Source: Tachypleus tridentatus
Taxonomy: Eukaryota > Arthropoda > Merostomata > Xiphosura > Limulidae
NCBI RefSeq assembly: GCF_004210375.1
Contig: NC_134834.1
Location: 157,685,290 to 157,749,289, forward strand
Length of the DNA stretch: 64,000 nt
Reading direction: 5' to 3'
Below the pieces are notes generated by a model. The model was given only the letters and a program-made list of their open reading frames with translations. It did not search any database and was not told where the DNA came from. Both the position numbers and the translations under genes were made by a program. This document shows, piece by piece, positions 1 to 13,100 of this stretch. Each line of letters opens with the position of its first letter. Position 1 is the first letter of the stretch.

Positions 1-1173
1 TTAATTTGTTTAGTAAACTTTGACAGAAAGATACTGTACAAATTCTTATACAACGTATTGCAGATAAAACATGTTAATTTGTTTAGTAAACTTTGACAGA
101 AAGATACTGTACAAATTCTTATACAACGTATTGCAGATAAAACATGTTAATTTGTTTAGTAAACTTTGACAGAAAGATACTGTACAAATTCTTATACAAC
201 GTATTGCAGATAAAACATGTTAATTTGTTTAGTAAACTTTGACAGAAAGATACTGTACAAATTCTTATACAACGTATTGCAGATAAAACATGTTAATTTG
301 TTTAGTAAACTTTGACAGAAAGATACTGTACAAATTCTTATACAACGTATTGCAGATAAAACATGTTAATTTGTTTAGTAAACTTTGACAGAAAGATACT
401 GTACAAATTCTTATACAACGTATTGCAGATAAAACATGTTAATTTGTTTAGTAAACTTTGACAGAAAGATACTGTACAAATTCTTATACAACGTATTGCA
501 GATAAAACATGTTAATTTGTTTAGTAAACTTTGACAGAAAGATACTGTACAAATTCTTATACAACGTATTGCAGATAAAACATGTTAATTTGTTTAGTAA
601 ACTTTGACAGAAAGATACTGTACAAATTCTTATACAACGTATTGCAGATAAAACATGTTAATTTGTTTAGTAAACTTTGACAGAAAGATACTGTACAAAT
701 TCTTATACAACATATTGCAGATAAAACATGTTAATTTGTTTAGTAAACTTTGACAGAAAGATACTGTACAAATTCTTATACAACGTATTGCAGATAAAAC
801 ATGTTAATTTGTTTAGTAAACTTTGACAGAAAGATACTGTACAAATTCTTATACAACGTATTGCAGATAAAACATGTTAATTTGTTTAGTAAACTTTGAC
901 AGAAAGATACTGTACAAATTCTTATACAACATATTGCAGATAAAACATGTTAATTTGTTTAGTAAACTTTGACAGAAAGATACTGTACAAATTATTATAC
1001 AACGTATTGCAGATAAAACATGTTAATTTGTTTAGTAAACTTTGACAGAAAGATACTGTACAAATTCTTATACAACGTATTGCAGATAAAACATGTTATT
1101 TGTTTAGTAAACTTTGACAGAAAGATACTGTACAAATTCTTATACAACGTATTGCAGATAAAACATGTTAATT
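1..1173. repeat. 73-bp satellite array, about 16 units, cut by left edge
   Basis: Near-identical units of 73 bp begin at positions 1, 74, 147 and so on. Only a few single-base differences and one unit short by one base are visible. The array stops about six bases into a last unit. The open frame seen in it is a by-product of the repeat. The extreme uniformity suggests recent amplification or ongoing homogenisation. Confidence 0.97.
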
Positions 1174-3417
1174 GCCAGTACCGTTTTTGTTCGAATCTTT
1201 ACCAGATACATAATATCAATTCTATCCCTTCTTTTATTATACTTTACAGTTATGGAAAGCTGGATCATATCAACCTTGTTTTCTGATGTTGAACTATAAC
1301 GCCTGTAAGTTTTGAGCAAGTAGTTGGTGACAATCTGGCTGTTTTCATGCTACTTAACTCTGTTTTTTTTTAACAGCTTTCTCTTACAGAGTATCTGCGA
1401 AACCCTTTTATTGTTCTTTCAGAGAAATATTCTTCAAGCGAACACATCGTGTAGTTTCAGTAATATCGATTTCTTGAGAATGTTATTTTTAGTAAGGCCA
1501 GAGTTATCAGAAAATACCTAGCTACTTGAAATATAGAATGATTTCAGAAACATTCGGCAAACAACTGATCACCCAGTTAGATTAACTGAAACCACAGTAG
1601 ATAGCTTTAATAAAAATGAATGTACCGTCGCCTGTTTTCTCCAGATAAAAAAAAAACCTTGGATACTGTATGACACAATGGTCTGAGGTTTTTGGTTTTC
1701 GAGCTTTATGGAAAACACACAATGTAGAGAGCACCAACTATGAGTATTTTCCTCTTGAAAAGGGCTGTTAGCTTGATACTATTCATCATACATGTTAGCG
1801 ATGTGTCATTAACAGACACAAATTTCTGTTTTGTCTGTCAATTCGCAGATGAAATGGAAATCTTGAAAAATTTCCCTACTGTTTCAATAACCCCCTACAG
1901 TTTTACAACTTGTATCAAACAAATAGACTAAAACTGTAAAAGACAGAATAAAAAAGAACGTTCCGAAAACACAGTTATAACATTTTCTAAAGTCTATACT
2001 ATATAGGCATCAACCAACTTACTTATAAGAAACCTTTTTCGGACTTCCACACCAGCAAAATCTTCATCTTAGCCTATGATTCAAATTTAATGTGGTACGA
2101 GCATATAAACCAAATCCACAATAAAGTATGGCAACTTTAATATGTTAGGAGCCTGTCAAGTAAAAACATCATGAAATACCAACAAATATGCCAAACAAAC
2201 ATTTGCCTAGTAATGAATACGTTGCCGGCCTACCAAGTACAAACTGTACAGAACTTAGACCTTACGACAACTTACAAATTACTCATAAGCACAGGTTCAG
2301 TATTTCTACATAATTAAACATACAGACACTTTATAACAGAAAATACATTTGTGGCAATTTTCTTGGTTTAGAAGTAATTGCTCCACAATAGTTTGGGGGC
2401 AAATGTAACCGGGGGTGCTCAGGGAGGCTTGATTGTGAAGATACACGGTTAAAAAATTAGATAAATAAATAGCAAAGAAGAAATAAACATCAAGCAACAG
2501 CAGAATACCAACGGAGAGCACAACAAGATCAACAACCGATATGGGACTTATGGTTCTTCAGGGTGATGGGAGATCTATAGGTTCAATGTCTACAATTGAA
2601 TGACGGACCCTTATAAAGTTCGCTTAAATACTTGAAGAAAAACATGTACACTGTATATAAAGTCTTGCTATGCTCCATAGTACGTTATATCATGCATGGT
2701 ACTAACAGTCCTAAGTACCTCTTCCCAATTAATATCCACCATAAGTAAACAAAAAAAGCCACCTGTAACTAGCAAATAAATGTATTATTTAGGTTAAGGC
2801 ATCAAAAGTATTTCTAAAGGATTTTTTTGTAAGAAATATGTTTCCAGTGATTTTAAAGTGTTTCTACTATTTTAACTGTTTATGATGTGTAGGACTTTCA
2901 CAATATCAAATAAAGAAAGGTGGTAGAAAAATACTAAACGCTAAAAGTATTACATCTATGAATAGGGCCTTGAAAAGGGTTCCGTGTGGGTACTCAACTG
3001 TAGAGTAAAAACCCTTAAGAAGTGATTCATATATTGTTTAACCAATACATATAAACCGTCAAGGAGTGAAGAAGATGCCTTCTTTCCATCTAAGTCAAAT
3101 AAACCTAACAAAGTTATAATCACATTATAATGTAGCAAGAGATTCAGTGTAAATATAGTAGATTACAAGCAATTAATGCTTTCATTACAAGTTACAGATT
3201 TTACAGTAAAGAAGAATACTTTTTACAGGTAAGATGTTTCTATTGCTTGTGCGATCATTCTGAAGTAGTTTTTTTTTCAATAAAAGCTGTAACTTGTAAA
3301 TACATATATATATATATAAGTAAATTAATCTAAAGCATTAAAAATTAACAAAAGTTGTTTACCTCATAAATAGAAGCCAGTTGTACAATATTTACGTGAG
3401 GTGCTTACGGTATTTCT
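1174..3417. other. Gene B intron 4 or 3' flank, no feature recognised
   Basis: AT-rich DNA. No match to gene A exons 5-15 and no transposon ends were seen. The minus-strand open frame at 2306-2521 is hydrophobic but resembles no acyltransferase segment. Confidence 0.5.
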
Positions 3418-3533
3418 TTGTTTAAAATTTAGTACAAAGCTATACTAGTGATCTTTACTTTGCCCACCACGGGTATCGAAACCCAAATGCTAGCGATATG
3501 TGTTCGCAAACATGTCGATGTACCACTAGAGGG
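3418..3533 (-). mobile_element. SINE family 3 copy
   Basis: Reverse orientation. The box-B-like core (cccaccacgggtatcgaaac on the plus strand) and the tail related to aagctacacaatgggctatc mark the family, which has a tRNA-like head and a GTAGCTTTGTGC-type tail. Confidence 0.65.
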
Positions 3534-3603
3534 CACTTATGGTATATGCTGTAATGCTTTACAAATCTGTTTGCATGTTTCCGAACATTCGATGTTTCCA
3601 ACT

Positions 3604-3715
3604 AAAGGCTCAGTGGTAAACTTGAGGGCTTAAAGTGCTATATATCGGGGTTCAATACCTATCATAGACACAGTACATTGTGTAGTTTTTCGTTCAAAGA
3701 AATTACAACAATAAA
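3604..3715 (+). mobile_element. SINE family 3 copy, opposite orientation to its neighbour
   Basis: Head ggctcagtggtaaacttgag, box B ggggttcaatacc and tail acattgtgtagtttttcg are visible. With the preceding copy it forms an inverted pair 70 bp apart. Confidence 0.6.
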
Positions 3716-4070
3716 ATATATTTTTTGATAAAAGTTAAAAATCAAAATATTAGAACATAAGAATTGTTTGTGCTCATTCAACAAGTTGATATACACTTCA
3801 CGAAATGACTTCAATTTGGAAAACTTTAATTTTTATTATCGTTAAATTTCTCATCAAGATAACTGGATTTTGATTATAAACGATTATTTCTGTTATATAA
3901 GTTGGTATTGTATTTATTTCGTAAAGGTTATTAAGGTTATTTTGATATGAAAATGCTTGGAATAAGCTATTCCATTTTTCCCAAATGTTCATGCGAACAT
4001 TACCGAATCACAGGAAAACTCTCTATTATCTACTGACATTAAAACTGCACAACAAAAGAGAGTCACTTAC

Positions 4071-4158
4071 AAAACTCCAATCTGCTCATCTTTCAACTTT
4101 ATTACTTCCTCCTTTACGTCACAAAAGGGAACTGAGACCGGAAGTATCTCTTGAAAGG
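4071..4158 (-). CDS. nrf-6-like: Gene B exon 4: end of NRF domain
   Basis: It encodes FQEILPVSVPFCDVKEEVIK and then DEQIGV. Acceptor CATTTTAG, donor GTTTT|GTAAGTGA, phase 2. One codon longer than gene A exon 4, and without the donor minisatellite seen there. Confidence 0.88.
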
Positions 4159-7100
4159 CTAAAATGTGATCATGAAATTACTTGTAATTAAATTTTCAAA
4201 AATAATAGATGTTACCTTAAATCATGTGATGCTAAGCAAACATAATTATCTAAACTACAATTAGGACAAAGTAAGCAGGTCAACATTTTAAATATAAATA
4301 TTCGGCATTATTTAGTGAAACTCAGATTAATTTCCATTTTAAGAATCAGAAATGTCTGGAACATAAAAAATTCCACTATAAACGTATTTCTTAGTTTACT
4401 GTACGTTTGTTTCAAACATTAAATAAAATAAAAATATTTAATTTAATATTTGTCTTAGTTATGAATGCTCAATTTTCTTTTAAAACTAAATTCTACTGCC
4501 ATATGGCTGGTGTTTATATTGGTTACTATGATATCTAAATCTTACCAGTACTTGTGATTGTTTCAACATCTTCGTGAGAGCACGTTGATGGAACACAGAG
4601 TGCAATAAGACCAGGCAGTTCTGATGCTAAGTGAGCAGATAACGCCAACTCGGCCAATATCTACATGATACATTCAATAAAAAGGCCGTCTGTCATGTCT
4701 ACATTTTTGGTCTATGCTGTAATTTACGGTAAACTGAAAACTTTCTGAAACAATTAATGATACTTTGCATCAGGAAATTCATTACTTAAGTTTTCGTAAA
4801 ATCTGTAATGCTATTGGAAATGACGTCATACCACTAAAATGTTATATTATATCACGTTTTCAAGCATAATAGTAATGGTAAGTTTTCTTAATTCACGATA
4901 AAGCATTTGAAGTTACTTTGGAGACACCATAAAATATATTAAGAACGTTAGTAACTATCGCACCAAAAATGTTTCTGTGATTCGGTTTAACATTTACATA
5001 AATTGCTGCGTTACTTCATTTTTTGTTCAAGCTCATTCATAATTCATTGCTTCTTCGGATATCAGCACAGAGCTATTGCTAGATGTCCTTAAGTTTGATC
5101 GATCTAAGTGAGTTTCTGTAAGCACGATCCTGATGTAAATTAACATCAGAAATTGTGTTGTTTGAGTTATGAGTCATATCTTTTTCGATTCGCGCTGTAG
5201 CGATTAAGTACCCGAAGTATCACGTGCGTCTTGGAGTTTTTTATTGTTTTTGAACTCTTTATTTGGGTTCTTAAGAAACACTGAATTTTTTTAACCACGT
5301 TATATTCATGACTCTGTTTACTGTCTCAACGATAACAGTAAATCGCGTTTTTAATTACTTCTTCAATTACATTTGAAACCTATATTTAACAACAAAGATT
5401 ATCCCATATTTTATGGGATACTGTTACTCCTTACAACTGGTATGACGCACTTGTTTCTCGTTACAACTAATATGACGTATCTGTCCTTATTACAACTAAT
5501 ATGACGCACCTGTTCCTCATTACAAGTAGTACACGATTAGTCAAAAGTCTTGATCCTCTTATTGTTGTGACGTAGATGTAAAATATTGAAATACGCTAAC
5601 ATAGGAAGTTTAAACATATTAGTAACTACTTTTCCTTGCATGACGTCACGATCTATGGGTCAAATCAAGGTCAATCAAACTTGTAACGAAAGTGGTTCGT
5701 GTTCCATCTACTGATCAAAGCACTTTAAATATTACTTCAATTAAACACTATAATTTTTTTAAAACTAGCCTGAATATTTCCAATTTTCAGATATTTTACT
5801 ATAAATGTGCAATACAAGCAATTAGAATGTTTGTTATGTTACCAAGCCTTTAACGCTTTTTTCTTCCCACTTCATTACATCATTTGGTCTCAGGGCATTG
5901 CCTATTCTGAGTTCAGCAAGCAGCTATAAACTAATTCTATTATATGGGTCACGTTCATCATAGTTTGGGAGTGTTTAAAAATACACATTTAGGCTAAATA
6001 TAGAGCTATGTAGGAGCATACTTTAGTTACCGCTTTGCAAAGAAAAAAAAAACGCACTTGTATTATTGTGTGGTTAGGGCATTGTAGTTCATGTTCAAAC
6101 CCAGATATGATCATGACACTAACATTTCACTGTTTTATACGTGTTATATTGTAACTAGGACATTGTAATTTGTAAGATTGCTTAATTATTCCCAATGAAC
6201 TCAATTTTCGCCATCATTGTTACCCTTTGCTTCTGATGAAGGAAAGTCCACTTTCAGAAGGGTTATTTAGTTTCTTTACTGTTGATTATTTTTTCTGTTG
6301 CTCCTGCAAATATCCGTTTCATTGTGTAATATGTGGTTCGCGTTGTGCCTTGCAGTGAGTTGGTTTTTTATTTTTGTTTCGGTAAAAACGCTTAAATAAT
6401 CAGGGTTTCACAAATTAATTATATCAGCTATGGTTAGGCGTGTACAATAAACGTCATAATTTTGTACGATAATTAATTTAGTTGTTTATTTTATTGTTCA
6501 TCTTACAGGGTATAATTTACGCATGAAATTTGCTTGGTTTGTTTTAGCATAGGATCAACCCCCAAGTTATAGCATTATAAGCCCCACAAAAAAGAATAAA
6601 ATACTTACCGAATCTTTTAATCTGGGGTCCAGTTGGTCTGACGATGTAGGAAACGGTGAATAAAATTCTAAAAAGCAATACTTCCCACGGAAATCTACTT
6701 TGTTTGTTCTATGGTTAGTTACCAAAATGTTAAGGCATTCGTCATAAGATCCAAAGTTGGTACCTTTCCCCTCGGCAATCCCAGAAGATATTTTCCCAGA
6801 AGCATCTAACACTAAGTAAAGAAGAAGAAAAACAAATGAGTTTGTCAATTTGTTTCCAGTATTAGGTATAATCACTTTATTGAGTGATATTTATTGTCAT
6901 CGTATGAAACGCTTTACTTAATGTAACAAAATTACGTATATATGATTATAAGAGCTTATTGAGAACTGCGTATGATTCAGTGGAAAACTATTACAGATAA
7001 TTAACAATAACAACAACAAAGAAATTGATTAGCCTGTAATATACAGTCTGTTGTTGAATATTTGATTTACCGAAGATAATCACATATACAGTGGAGCGCC

Positions 7101-10100
7101 GTTAAGCCGCGGTATTTGGGGGGTCAACCTGCTTAACCGCGGCTTAAGTGGTCCGGGACTTAAAACTTTGTGACTGAAAAGCCGAAGTCGCCAACAGCTC
7201 CGCCGAGGAGCCTCATCCGGGCCATTGCGTGATCATTATAATATTAATGTAACACAAACGACCAATGCTTTGCGATGGTTTGCTTTTCCCCTTTTTAATA
7301 AATAAAATATACAACACAAAATGCATTGAACGTTGCCTTGTCTAACTCAGGATCTTGTGCTGTTCTAGATCTCTTGCGTTTCAAACCACCCTCATCAAGT
7401 TCATCAAGAAATGCTCTTAATTTATTCTCATCTTTAATCCACCCACGCAATGTAGACTCAGGTATGCCTAACTCTCTACTAACTTTAGCGCGAGTTTCGC
7501 CGTTTCGTATTCTTTCTATGACATTCAGTTTTTGCTGAACGTCATACGATGCATGTTTACGTTTGGTACTCTTGGGGTAGGAATTTGTCAATATGATATG
7601 CTCACTATTAATTCAGAAACTGAAGTGATTTCTATTGGGTTTGTGGCCAATATTTATACAATTCCATAAAAATATCGGATTATCGAATTAAAAATAATAC
7701 TTTAATTATTTATCACTTTTTTCACGGATTTACCGCGGATTAACTTTAATGTATGGAGAGGTGTGATTCGGTAACAATGGCGTCCTCCATAAAGCTGACA
7801 TAGAGAGCGGATAAGATAGATTAACGGTCGATTTCTATTGTAATATATTTTATTTATTTCCCAAATTAAAGAAATCCTTTTTAAATATCCCCTTGAAGTT
7901 ATAAAGCCAGGATTAAATTTGTAAGCCGCGTTTTTACACGTTCTTAAATTAGCGGTGAGCCGCGATAATCCTTGCTCACATCGCTCACAAGACTTGCTAC
8001 AGCGGCTTAAGCGATTTCGCGGTTTACTGGTCCGCGGCTTACTGGCGCTCCACTGTACCTAACTGGTATCGTTGTTTCAAAAGCAAGTGAGTTAATATGA
8101 TTCATTATTCAAGAACCTGTTACAAGTTATATCCCAAGGGCAACTGTGTTAACTGACACTGTGGAATATGATTAATATAAATCACAGTAAAATCAGTTGT
8201 TTAGAATCAAACACAAGTAATGGATCATAAAGTCACTAGATCCCTAAAATTATAATATTCTTTAATTTAGGAAACAAACGTAAATGAATGAACGTTTATG
8301 TACAAGTATTTAAAGATATATCGGAAGATACAAGAAATGTGCCGAATTTCTTTACAGTGAAGTGATAGAACGTTTGAAACGCTACTGATCGTTGCGTTAC
8401 ACATAATGCACGGTCTTCACGAAATGTGGCGTACTCTTTAGGGAAACGCTTTTCGTTTTCTCATCCCGAATAATTAATTAAACTCATTAATGATGTAAAC
8501 ATAGAGTAAATAATCTAATACAATTAGCAATGATAAAGTCATATCCATATGTACATTCGGGGTATCGTGTAAAAGTATTATGATAGTCACGCGTACCAAG
8601 TGCCTTTAATGTTAGTTTGACCGCACGAATGAAATACTTCGAAAGCATTTGTAAGTTTAACCAATTAAATGATTGCTTTATGTGTGTTTTTTTTAGGATT
8701 TTAGCCCAATCTCCTTACGTTCACTATAAAGCAACGGATGCACGTTTAAAAATTCTACATATGGTTAACAACACAGTATTCAACTGGTCCACTCTCACAA
8801 ATACCAGCCACTCCTGTTACATCACACTGACACGTGACTAAAACACAGGAAGAATGGTAATCAAATCGTAACCTCTTTATCCGCGCTTTCAAAGCGAACA
8901 GGTACGAATAATCCTGTTTAAGTAACATTAAGTTTCAACGTTTAAAGACCTACAATTAGCACAGCAATGGCGCAAAGTTATGAAAGAACTTTACTGAATC
9001 ATGAATGACTTGGATAAAAATATCGTAACCAATTTCAACAGCCATAATGTATAATATTACAGGATACATTACTGTAATATGCATAACGTAGATACTGAAA
9101 AAAGAAACAACAGTACAATGTACAATACAGTATATCGTCCTGCGTTTTTACTGCTGTTTAATGTAAATCGAAAACTAAATTATCATTACTCAATCTTCCA
9201 TGACGTTAAGCGAAACAAAACATTTATGTAAATACAGACATATTATATAAAAAAAAGTTTTTAACTACTCACAAAATAAATATTTATAGTGATTTTGCTT
9301 GTCGGGTGACACAGGTGGGTGTGACGTCACACCAAAACTTGAGGTGAGAGACAAGACAAGATGGAGTAACTTTAAATTATGATTTAAATTACTTTTGATT
9401 TAAATTTACTTCATGATTTCAATTACTTTTTTTTTCTCTTATCTCAAGTGATAAGTAAAATAGACTACCTTTTGTAAATGACAGAAACTGTAAACACAGC
9501 ACTTTGAAAAATAAAGAACTCTAACTTTTCAAGATGTTAGGAATGACGAAATGTTATTGTGATGTTCCTCTGAGCTTATTCCCAGAAGAAGCACACTATA
9601 GGACCTCTCTTTGACCTATTTTTATTTATCCACCTGTTCTTTGTCTCATTTCGGTTTGTTTTTTTTTTCTTGTTCCAGCCTATTACTGTCCTCATCCTTG
9701 TTGGTTGTGTAAAAAATAGCTAGTGTATTTATAGATGCGTCATTTCAACAGTGCAGGTCAAACATGAAACTCTTCACTAAAATGTGGTTTAAGAAGAAAT
9801 CTTTAAAGTTTGGATCAGCATTTACAGCTGAAAAACAAAACGAAGACTACCGTGAAATTGTTACTTAAGTGTATACTCAAAACTAAGTTAAGTACTCGTA
9901 CTCTTTAGTTTTATCAGTTCAACTAATATATACAATTGAATTGGTAGACACTAAAGTCCCTCATGTGTTATGTCAACATTTATATACACGATTATTAACA
10001 TTTGTTACTTTAAAAAAAGGGTTATTTTTAATTTAAACCCAATGTGGGCTAGTTGTGCTTTTCCACTATCGAAACCAGGTTTATAACGTTGTAAGTCAGG

Positions 10101-13100
10101 CGAGTAAAAATAGAATTTATAGTTTGAGAAAATAATATCAACAGTACGTTTAAAAGCTTAAACTTGTTTGTTTACCTTTATGGTGATTGTATTTTCACTT
10201 TAAACTAACTATCTTGTTTATGTATTTTCACTTTAAACTAACTATCTTGTTTATGTATTATTTGAAGATTCCTATTTCCCCTTTTTAAATTAACAATTTT
10301 TAACAGTCTTTAACAGGCTTATCTCTTTAGTTTTTATGTCCATCACGGACATAAATCTGTGTAATAAAAATACTGTACTATTTGAGACACTTTAGTTTAA
10401 TGAAATAAGTAGTTGATGTATAATTCTGTCTCGGGAAACAATGATAACCTTTGTACTGGTTTCATGTAGATTGGATGGCTGTAGCTCCTGATAGCATTGC
10501 GATAATGTTATCATTGATAGTGTTACTGTAGGTACGATCACTATAATGCAAGTTTATCAACATGTCACACGTTTATATATATATCTTTGAAAAATTTATA
10601 TAACTACTATATTTATACTCTGTAGCCACACGGAGAGTTTGTGAATACTGGATTGGATGGACTACTGAGGTATACTTGAATGGTGCACCGACTGAATTTT
10701 GTAACCACACGAGTTTTAAACATGCATGTTAGATAATATTTATTTTATATATATATGCATGAAGATCTTACAGTTTGTAAGTTGCAAAGCCGTATATATA
10801 GAAAGCCGTGTGATTGTTTAAGACAAATGTTATGTTTAGAAATAGGTATTTTAACACTGCTTATAGTTCTTATATTTCGTCCTTTCTGCTGGTTATGGTA
10901 AAACGGTCACAGTTTTGCTGCATCTGGTCAGTTTTCCTCTTGCACTGATGTTGTTTGTACAGTATACAAGGTCGGCAACTTGTTAATAAACAATGAGTTG
11001 ATTATATTAATATACTTTTCCCTCTATCACTTCTGATGGACTTTGGGTTGTAACATTTATACAACCCTAAACTTTATCTGAGTAAATAAATAAACTATGC
11101 ATGTAGCTATACTTCCTGCATCACTTTCTTCTGGAATCACCATCATTTTTGTCATTTTCTGCTTGCAAAATCCTTCCCACTCCTTAGAGTTAGTTTCAAG
11201 GATGGCTACTTTCTTCGAAGTATCTATAAAAGTTACAATCACGCAATGTTGGCTATACTTTTACACTTACCACCAGTCGTCACTATGACTGCCGATCCGA
11301 TGCTTGAAAATAAGCTCGATGCAGTCTTTTAAACCATGACTTAAATTTTTTTTGTTTCAGGAGACAGCTTAGACTTTTATGTAACATGACTAAAATTGAT
11401 CAAGAATTGGTAAGAAAAAAAGAACACCAACTCTATACACAAACAAATGATACGCGACACCATTACAGTTGCAACAATAAGATAATAAATACTGCAGTAC
11501 ATAGTCATGGCTACCATTTAAACATTAACTTACATTGACGAGCCCCCCGCTAGTACAGCGGTACGTCTACGGGTTTACAACGCTAAAATCAGGGGTTCGA
11601 TTCCCCTCGGTGGGCATAGAAGATAGCCCGATGTGGCTTTGTTATAAGAAAAAAAGCACACACACATACATTTACGGTCTGTAAGAATCTGTGTACGTAT
11701 ACTTGTAATAGATTATGAGGCTCCATATAAACCACAGACTACATGAAAATGATTGGGTGTCAGTGATTATACAGCCGTTGTTATTTGCTAGCAGGAGTAG
11801 ACTGACCCTAATATTTTACCAGAAAAAAAGATAGAGGGGATCACAAATTTGTAATAAAATTAACAAAGCTATATACTTTCCAAGAGAACTCACAAGGATT
11901 TTTAAAGTGTCTCTTTAAGTCAGTACCTCTCTGTTTGCTAGGTAGATAAATAAACTACCTTACACAATGGGCAATGAAGCGTTTAGTAATATTGTCCAGG
12001 TTTTATTACAATAATCATGGCCATTTTTGCTGTAGGCTGGCGGAACAGTATTAAATAACAAAAAAAATAACAAATGAGCGATTCATATTATGAACCACTA
12101 CAAGATGCTTACTAAGAAATGGTGATTAAGTTCCTCTAATTTCTTGAAGTTCTAGAAACAAACTTTTGTTTATTTACATACGAAAGTTTGTTTTAACTAC
12201 TATTTGATGAACAACAAAGAAAGCATAACACATACTAGAATTAATAAAACTTTCAAAGTCGTTTGTGTAAGATATTTTTTAGCCACTCGTGATAATTGAT
12301 AAATTACGGTATAATACAACGATTAAGCTGTTCTAGAGAAAACGACTAATAGAACAATAAAATGGAAATCATAAACAGGCGTTTAACGTTCTGCACCAAA
12401 TCCAGTCTTTGAAAACCAGTATGAGCACACGAAAAGAGCACATAATGACAAATGACTGGCTCGCTAGGAGCGGTGAATTGAAAAATACTAGATTTATACA
12501 CGAAATCACTCTATCACAGATATAATTCAGTGTGAGTTAACACCAAGAAAGCATTTATCACCGTTATAGTTAAGTTATGTTGACACTAAGAGAACATTTT
12601 ATTACGGATTCAGTTCACTGTAAGCTGACACCAAAAGAGCATCTTTTCATCAATATGTGTTAAACTAACCATTCGTTTCCAGATTAAGCAAAAATACATA
12701 AATAACGAGAACAACTTTAATTTCTAAGTCTTAATTGTTGTTGTTACTGTTTTTGTTATCTTTATAAGAGCTTAAAACTTACTTACTTTTTATTGCCCAA
12801 GATTTAAGCTTCCGAATACTGAATAGTGTTTTCAATAGACTAACATAGCAGGGACCGGATAACTCAACAGTGGAAAACATCCGCACTATGTATGGAAGAA
12901 GCAGTTTCAACACAGAATCTATCGTTGTTTTCATACTTTTTTCAATGTCCAGCCACTGAAACACTGAGTTCTCTGTAGACACTTCTGAGGCTAGGGATGT
13001 ATCAAAGATTTTGGACATTGAACGCATTTTTGGTGTCATAGCAATGTTTACAGTCGAGTTTGTGGTGATTCTTTCTGTTGGTTTTGAGGTTTTTCTTTCT

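Noticed and set aside
1-1173. Regular array at the window edge as a CRISPR array
   Set aside because: The unit is one continuous 73-bp repeat with no variable spacers, in a eukaryotic setting.
1020-1286. 88-codon open frame at the end of the satellite
   Set aside because: It is made of translated satellite units; 73 is not a multiple of three and no protein family is matched.
2306-2521. Hydrophobic minus-strand frame as gene B exon 5
   Set aside because: Its sequence does not resemble gene A exon 5 or any acyltransferase segment, and no phase-compatible acceptor was found.
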